NCBI GenBank assembly: GCA_003427395.1
Contig: BFEA01000583.1
Location: 61,882 to 83,706, forward strand
Reading direction: 5' to 3'
DNA length: 21,825 nt
Origin: Chara braunii
Taxonomy: Eukaryota; Streptophyta; Charophyceae; Charales; Characeae
Shown: positions 16,881 through 21,825 of the stretch, one piece after another
Layout of the letters: every line of letters begins with the position of its first letter
Position numbering within the stretch: position 1 is the first letter of the stretch
Notes under the pieces: model-generated
The model's input: only the letters and a program-made list of their open reading frames with translations
Database searches by the model: none
Told to the model about the DNA's origin: nothing
Made by a program: the position numbers and the translations under genes

Positions 16881-18204
16881 AGAGTAGTGTGTCGCGGTCG
16901 CTGACTATGTCTTCTGGTACACCGTGGCCACAAATCCAACCAGTGTGCAGGAGGCGTGCCAGCTCGGGAGCCGTGGAGTAGTACTTGCGAGGAAGAAAAC
17001 GCGCGGACTTACTCAATCGGTCCACCACCGTGAGGATGCCGTCATGCCCGAGCCGGCCGCGAGGGAACGGACCGGTGACGTCCATGGCAATGGAGAGCCC
17101 GGGTTCCCGTGGGATAGGCATCGGGCGTAACTCGCCGTAGGGATTGCGGTTGCGGGGCTTGCTGCGTCGGCAAACTTCACAAGAGTCGCAATACCGAGTG
17201 ACATCGGTAATGAGATCGGGCCATCGGAATCGCTGTCGAAGCCGTGCAATAGTGCGGTTGACTCCGAAATGGCCGGCGAGTCGTGAATCATGATACTCGC
17301 CGAGGAGGCGAGTCCGAAGACGGCGGTCGCGTGGGACACATAGTAAGTCCTTGCCTCTCGAGTGGAGGAGCAAGTAACCGTCGGCAATGTGATAGTGGCT
17401 GGCCGGCGGGTGATCCGAAGATAGCTGTGCATACAGCGTGGCGAAGCCCGTATCAGACTCATATGCCCGGATGAAGTGTCGCTGATGCTCCTCGTCGAAT
17501 GCGAAGGCATGATGTGTCATAGCGCAAAGATCGGGTCTTCGCGAGAGTGCATCTGCTGCGCGATTGGAGAGGCCGGGAAGATGTTTCGGTGTGAAGTCAA
17601 ACTGGTCGATGAAGTACATCCATCGTCCGATCGTGCTGCTCACCGTATCCTGCGTCTTGTAGTAGGTCAATGGATTGTTGCCCGTAACCCATGTGAACCT
17701 ACGACGCCCAAGGAGGAAGTGCCGCCATCGCCTAAGAGCCATGACGAATGCGAGCAGCTCCTTCTTCCTTGCATCATCAAGCGAGTTGATGGGAGGCACT
17801 TTGTGGCTGAAATACTCCACAGGGTGCCAGTCGTCGCTGTCGTGCTGTTCCAAGACTGCCCCAATGCGATAGCCGGAAGCGTCCGTAGTCACTCTCGTCG
17901 GCAGTGTGGGGTCATAGATGCTAAGGACGGGTGCCATGAGCATAGCCGTCTTAAGTGCTTGGAATGACCGGCGTGCGTCGTCATCGAATACGAATGGCAC
18001 CTTTGGCGATTGTAATCTCGTCATAGGTGCAACAATCCTCGAGTATCCGGTGATGAATCGCTGATAGTAGCCCGCCAATCCCATGAATGAACGAACGTCC
18101 GTGGTGTTGGTGGGCTCGGGCCATACTCGTAGGGCCTCGATCTTGTCCGCAAGCGGACAGATGCCTTGCGGCGTCACATAATGTCCCAAGTACTCCATCT
18201 CCTG
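16855..18204 (-). pseudogene. Gypsy RT thumb, RNase H and integrase N-terminal half
   Basis: This continues the pol frame after the TGA at 18205-18207. Domains in order: RT thumb/connection (YLGHYVTPQGI; GLAGYYQRFI at about 41-50); RNase H with VTTDASGYRIGAVLEQ (first Asp, about 103) and KKELLAFVMALRRW (Glu); integrase H2C2 finger (H...H around YHDSRLAGH, then CDSCEVC); and the core with AMDVTGPF (first catalytic Asp) and IVSDRDT (second). The RNase H motif normally reading T-D-N/H reads TGNN here (Gly codon at 17680-17682), removing a catalytic Asp by an A-to-G change. The frame ends at 16855 in unrelated residues because about 25-30 nt are missing near 16880. Confidence 0.88.
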
Positions 18205-19932
18205 TCACGCGAATTCGCACTTGTCGCGGTTGGCTTTGTACTTCGCTTGTTGTAGCCGCTCCATAACGGTGCGCATGTGTTCCACATGCTCGTCCAAACT
18301 CCGGCTGTACACCAGGATGTCGTCGAGGTAGATAAGTACGTATCGATCCAGCATGTGTCGGAACTCCGTTGTCATAGCCGCTCGGAAAGTGGCCGGGGCA
18401 TTCGTAAGGCCAAATGGCATAACCAGCCATTCGAAATGCCCATATCGCGTCTTAAACGCGGTCTTGTAGCGATCCTCCTTGCGAATCTCGAGTTGGTGAT
18501 ATCCCGACTTGAGATCGAGCTTGGAGAAGAACTCGGCGCCGCCCAGTCGCTCAAGAAGATCGTCGATGCGTGGGAGAGGGCCGGCGTTTCTGATCGTCTG
18601 CGCGTTGAGCTTGCGATAATCGATGCACAACCGCAAATCCTTGTTCTTCTTCCGGACGAAGAGAACAGGAGCACCGTATGGCGATGAGCTAGGCCGAATC
18701 TAGCCTTTCTCCAGAAGGTCGTCGAGTTGTGCCCGAAGCACACTTAACTCTTCCTCGCTCATTCGGTAGATGCAACCGAGTGGAGGTATGGCCCCGTCCT
18801 CGAGGATGATCTTGTGGCAGATGGGTCGATTCGGTACTACTCCGTGCGGGCCTTTGAACACGTCGCTGTAGGCGTCGAGAAGTTCGGTGATGCGTGGATC
18901 CGAATATGAGTCCGTCGATGACGCGTCTTGGGGCGGGAGGGCGTGGAGAAAATACACCCCCATCTCCTCGATGTCGTCTCTGATGATGGAAGCTCGCATG
19001 CTTGCGGCGGATACCACGTGACAACTGACTGAAGGGTGAGGAGGAGCTACCATGCATGGGACTAGTACTCCGTTCCGATCACGAATGTGAACGGTGCGGC
19101 GGTAGAAGCTCACCGGGTGGTCCTCGCTTCGCAGCCATGACATGCCCAAGATCATGTCAAATTTGGTGTCCAGGATGTCAAAGGACACCGCCTCACTTGC
19201 GTGAGGGGCAAAGTACATTGGGACGTCGTCAATGCACCGGTCGATTGACTTGTGCGTGTGACCGTCCGCCAACGTGACTTGCGTGGGCTGGGACTTCCTT
19301 CGGACTCGTGGGCCAAAGCCGGCGCGTACCATGAAGTCCTGACTCATGTAGTTGCGAGATGCTCCGCAATTGATCAAAGCGCTGCAGGTCGCCTCTCCGA
19401 TCTGAATGCGTACATATAGCAATGGTGCGTCGATGTCGCCGTACCGTTGCATCTTGAACTCGCGGTCGATCTTCGCAATGTAGGCGTAAAGGTCGACAAC
19501 CTCTACTCCGGCGTCCATCAACGGAGTCGGTACTGCAGTGTGCAAGTAATCCCGCAATTGTACTTTGAGCACGTTGCAATGCGGTTTCGGCAATCGACCG
19601 AACCGGGGCAGGGGCATCCATTGGAAGTCCTCAAAAGTCAACGGGTCGAGTTCTTCAAGGCTTGACCATGACGTTGAATCCCCGGCGGTAGATGACGGCG
19701 AAGCTGCCGAATCGGTTGCCGATGGTGATGAAACCGTGCATGCGGTAGATTGTTGCACGTGGAGCGGTTGGTCCAGCGGTGGAACCAAGTGGACAACATA
19801 ATCCTCGTAAGTGTACCAAGGACTTGCGACATTCGCATCCTCCCCGGATGTGTACGAGGCCGCTAGCAAGGCGGCCGAATCTGGTGGAGTGCGGGGTGGA
19901 GTCGCCTCACCTCCCGCGAAACTCAGTTTCCC
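18205..19932 (-). pseudogene. Gypsy aspartic protease and reverse transcriptase
   Basis: The pol frame lies at -1 relative to gag and starts being used at the heptamer at 19926-19932. A low-complexity Ser/Thr-rich linker is followed by the protease, recognised by ALINCGASRNYMSQDFM and DILDTKFDMILGMSWL. The catalytic Asp of the D-[ST]-G triad is Asn (codon 19369-19371), so the protease is expected to be inactive. The RT follows: an [14 protein letters not shown] block, LDLKSGYHQ (first catalytic Asp), [13 protein letters not shown], and YLDDILVYS (Asp pair). A TAG at 18700-18702 interrupts LEKG-x-IRPSSSPY, where the family usually has Trp or Phe. The frame ends at a TGA (18205-18207) where Arg is expected. 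RT catalytic residues are intact. Confidence 0.9.
19891..19932 (-). promoter_or_regulatory. Candidate -1 programmed ribosomal frameshift signal at the gag-pol junction
   Basis: In the gag frame the minus strand reads TCG GGA AAC TGA, so a G GGA AAC heptamer (19932-19926) of the X XXY YYZ type sits directly before the gag stop (19925-19923). pol is open in exactly the -1 frame from there. Eight nucleotides after the heptamer, a GC-rich stem begins (19917-19891): GCGGG/CCCGC, GTG/CAC and AG/CT with small bulges, capped by a GCGA (GNRA-type) loop. Heptamer, short spacer and stable stem-loop are the three parts of a classical -1 frameshift site. The same heptamer is used in the Ty3-derived mammalian gene PEG10. 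A random one-base indel in a decayed copy is the alternative. Confidence 0.65.
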
Positions 19933-21497
19933 GAGTTGAGCCGAGGCCGCACATCCTCCTTGGCCTGATCCTGGCAAAGAGAGGTCTTGTGCTTGGTGCT
20001 GTTGCACCAGTAGCAGCAGCCGTAACGGCCGCGGTACTTGTACTCGGGCTCGGTCAAGCCGAACTTGACCCATGGTGGTGCTGGCTGTCCATTTCCGGCC
20101 TGCGATGCTGGTTTCGCCTTCCCATTGTTCTGGGACTTGTTGTTGCTTCGCGGCTGGACAGCAGCCACCTGATCTCCCTCACATGATGCTGGAGTGGCTG
20201 CTGGGTCTTCTCCACTGTCCGACTGGACTGCAGCGAAGTGCTGCGGTCGCGGACCAGTTCGTACCTTCTCCACATAGGTCGACTGCCATGTTGACTTTTC
20301 GTGTGCAGCTGACCTGTTGGTCTTGATGATCTCCCTCGCCTTGTCAATGATTTCGGTGAAGGTGGTGTATTGCTCGCGATCACCAAGAGCCTGGCTCAAT
20401 GCAGCACTGGACCTGTTGTAGAACTCACTGCGCAGATGCGTGAATGGCAAGTCCAGATTGGGCACTGCCACAATCTTCTGCCACTCCGTGAGCCAGTCTC
20501 GTGTTGCGGTGTTGCCCTGTGACATGGTGAAAAGACGTTCGATAGCGAGTGTCGGCGCGTCGTCGACGATGAACCGTTTCTTCCACAGTCGTGTCAGTTC
20601 CTCCCATGTGATCTTGTCCTTCAAGTCTGGTACGTCGACGCCGTGAGAGGTTGCCAGGTGGGTCAACCAGGTCTGGCATCCGCCCTTTGAGTTCATGAAC
20701 AGGGCGCCGATGCACGCATGCTTAGCGACGGGTAGAATCCGAAGTTGCGTCGTGAATGCGTCCCACCAGAGGACCAGATCCTGCTGCGTGTAGTCGTCGA
20801 ACTTGTCCAGTTGGAAAGTTGGCATCTTGTACAACTTAGGATTGCCATCCGTGTTCGTCGACTGCAGCTGCTGGACCTCGGTCTTCAAGGTATGCAACTG
20901 AGTGCTGATGGTGGTCGGCGCAGCGAAGGTGCTGATGTCGCCGAGCATTGCCACTTCGTGGTCAACGCGTTCCTCCAGTTGGCGGCTAGAGGGTGCACTG
21001 CTGGAAGCCCCAACATCTGGTCTTGGTGGAACTTGTTCCAAGTCCTGTACACGGGCGTCTAGTGCCCGTGTGGCATCCTTGTGCTGAGTCTTATGGTTCC
21101 GCTCGGCCCGTTGGAGGTTCGCCAGCTCGGACTGTAGGTGGTTACAAGTGTAAGCCAACCTGGTCACGAGCTTGGCCATGAACTCCTTATGCTGCTCTTC
21201 CGGTGTTGCCTCGTCGCCGTTCGGTTCAAAGTGCCAGAACTTGAGTCTCTCGATGCTGTTGGCTTCATGCCGCTGCAGCAGATCCTGGGCTTCCTTGCGG
21301 CGAGCCTGGGCATTTGCGTCTGCTTCGGCCTGTAGCCGTAGCTTCTCTGCTGTTGCCGCTTCTTCAGCCTGTAGCTGGGCAGCCTTGGCTGCCAGCTGGC
21401 GTTGTTCCTCAACCTCGATTAAAGCGAGCTGAGCCTGGAAGCGCTTTTTGTAGTCGGCAATGGGCTCATTGGCCAGTTGGCCTGGCAGGCCCGTCAT
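19923..21497 (-). CDS. Gypsy Gag polyprotein with CCHC zinc knuckle
   Basis: Open from an ATG at 21497-21495 to the TGA at 19923, 524 codons without interruption. I chose this ATG because the frame upstream of it runs through the tandem TGACGTG array and codes only for low-complexity sequence. Residues about 10-85 are Ala/Glu/Gln-rich and predicted coiled coil. A capsid-like region follows (YKMPTFQLDKFDDYTQQDL..., about 250-420), then a Ser/Asn/Gly-rich stretch. A retroviral-type zinc knuckle C-x2-C-x4-H-x4-C (CYWCNSTKHKTSLC, about 495-508) should bind the packaged RNA. Gag forms the virus-like particle in the cytoplasm. It is the only intact gene of the element and overlaps pol by 151 nt of open frame. 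Confidence 0.9.
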   Translation of the reverse strand: MTGLPGQLANEPIADYKKRFQAQLALIEVEEQRQLAAKAAQLQAEEAATAEKLRLQAEADANAQARRKEAQDLLQRHEANSIERLKFWHFEPNGDEATPEEQHKEFMAKLVTRLAYTCNHLQSELANLQRAERNHKTQHKDATRALDARVQDLEQVPPRPDVGASSSAPSSRQLEERVDHEVAMLGDISTFAAPTTISTQLHTLKTEVQQLQSTNTDGNPKLYKMPTFQLDKFDDYTQQDLVLWWDAFTTQLRILPVAKHACIGALFMNSKGGCQTWLTHLATSHGVDVPDLKDKITWEELTRLWKKRFIVDDAPTLAIERLFTMSQGNTATRDWLTEWQKIVAVPNLDLPFTHLRSEFYNRSSAALSQALGDREQYTTFTEIIDKAREIIKTNRSAAHEKSTWQSTYVEKVRTGPRPQHFAAVQSDSGEDPAATPASCEGDQVAAVQPRSNNKSQNNGKAKPASQAGNGQPAPPWVKFGLTEPEYKYRGRYGCCYWCNSTKHKTSLCQDQAKEDVRPRLNSGN

Positions 21498-21502
21498 GTT
21501 GC

Positions 21503-21762
21503 TGATGTGGCACTGCTGACGTGGCACTGTCTGACGTGGCACTGTGTTTGACGTGGCACTGCTGACATGGCACTTCTGACGTGGCACTGCTGACGTGTCA
21601 CTGTAGCTGACGTGTCACTGTGTCTGACGTGGCACTGCTGACATGTCACTGTTGACGTGGCCTGCTGACGTGTCACTGTGTCTGACGTGTCACTGTGTCT
21701 GACGTGGCACTGCTGACGTGTCACTGTAGTTGATGTGTCACTGTGTCTGACATGGCACTGTA
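21503..21762. repeat. 17-copy array of a TGACGTG-type motif upstream of gag
   Basis: Plus-strand motif starts lie at 21503, 21517, 21532, 21549, 21563, 21577, 21591, 21608, 21625, 21639, 21653, 21666, 21683, 21700, 21714, 21731 and 21748. Spacing is mainly 14 or 17 bp: TGACGTGGCACTGC units and TGACGTGTCACTGTGTC units. Twelve copies keep TGACGTG; the other five are TGATGTG or TGACATG. The array ends 6 bp from the gag ATG, so it forms the leader of the minus-strand transcript. TGACGTG is a core recognised by plant bZIP factors, so an enhancer role is possible but untested. Confidence 0.9.
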
Positions 21763-21825
21763 CCAACCCGGAAATGCATGCAAAGGGTGGGTGGGAGGGA
21801 AAACGCAGGTAGGAAACCAACCCAA
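21763..21825 (-). other. Gypsy leader continuing out of the window
   Basis: A short non-repetitive stretch between the motif array and the window edge. No primer-binding site or LTR end is visible, so the 5' LTR should lie further right. Confidence 0.4.

Larger units (their letters stand above)
14811..21825 (-). mobile_element. Ty3/gypsy LTR retrotransposon with chromodomain-like tail; 5' LTR outside window
   Basis: Reading right to left: leader with a tandem motif array, Gag, protease, RT, RNase H, integrase, a chromodomain-like tail, polypurine tract and 3' LTR. RT and RNase H before integrase is the Ty3/gypsy order. The integrase is followed by a divergent chromodomain, as in chromoviruses. 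The copy is damaged by stops at 18700-18702 and 18205-18207, a deletion/frameshift near 16855-16885, a frameshift near 16540 and a one-base loss near 16110. The 5' LTR and primer-binding site should lie beyond 21825. The Gag resembles a family I recall from Chara. Confidence 0.93.

Noticed and set aside
21503-21762. CRISPR-like or peptide-repeat interpretation of the short array
   Set aside because: Units are contiguous with no spacers, and the 14/17-bp mixture breaks any reading frame, so the minus-strand repeat peptide is incidental.

Overview
The window looks like nuclear DNA from a plant-lineage eukaryote. It has no bacterial gene layout, and it carries two decayed retroelements, splice-site-flanked coding fragments, cytosolic-type rRNA fragments and long low-complexity tracts. 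The Gag of the Ty3/gypsy element (21497 to 19923, minus strand) resembles a Gag family I associate with the charophyte alga Chara. That assignment rests on recall, not on a search.

Layout. 1-1447: tandem repeats (a 91-bp duplication, then about six copies of a 173-bp unit) ending in a purine tract. 1448-5560: no recognisable gene. This part is packed with short perfect inverted repeats (stems of 7-13 bp, small loops), pyrimidine tracts, a duplicated roughly 190-bp module and a 51-bp minisatellite. Two hairpin families in it keep base pairing despite substitutions. 5612-9640 (minus): a LINE-type non-LTR retrotransposon that is truncated at its 5' end and carries several stops. It retains the C-terminal part of an APE-type endonuclease, a reverse transcriptase and a C-terminal CCHC finger. 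Its 5' edge is fused to an 18S rRNA fragment of the same polarity (about 9624-9726). 9740-12000: mostly unrecognised, but with two large-subunit rRNA fragments in opposite orientation (11102-11465 plus, 11488-11690 minus). 12000-14440: AT-richer, intron-like DNA. It holds one exon that looks like the C-terminal region of an LPAT/LCLAT-type acyltransferase (14007-14147, plus), a possible 66-nt exon (12825-12890) and small duplications. 14811-21825 (minus): a Ty3/gypsy element with chromodomain-like C terminus. Its 3' LTR and polypurine tract are present; its 5' LTR lies outside the window.

How the parts work together. The gypsy element encodes Gag with a CCHC knuckle, followed by protease, RT, RNase H, integrase and a chromodomain-like tail. 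pol lies in the -1 frame relative to gag. The overlap carries a G GGA AAC heptamer abutting the gag stop, then an 8-nt spacer and a GC-rich stem-loop, which is the layout of a programmed -1 frameshift. The copy is probably dead: protease Asp is replaced by Asn, an RNase H Asp by Gly, there are two in-frame stops, and there are indels in integrase and the tail. Upstream of gag lies a 17-copy array of a TGACGTG-type (bZIP-like) motif in which every divergent core is a CpG transition. The first part of its LTR is as hairpin-dense as the 1.6-5.6 kb block.

No complete host gene is visible. All homology statements come from reading motifs, not from database searches.
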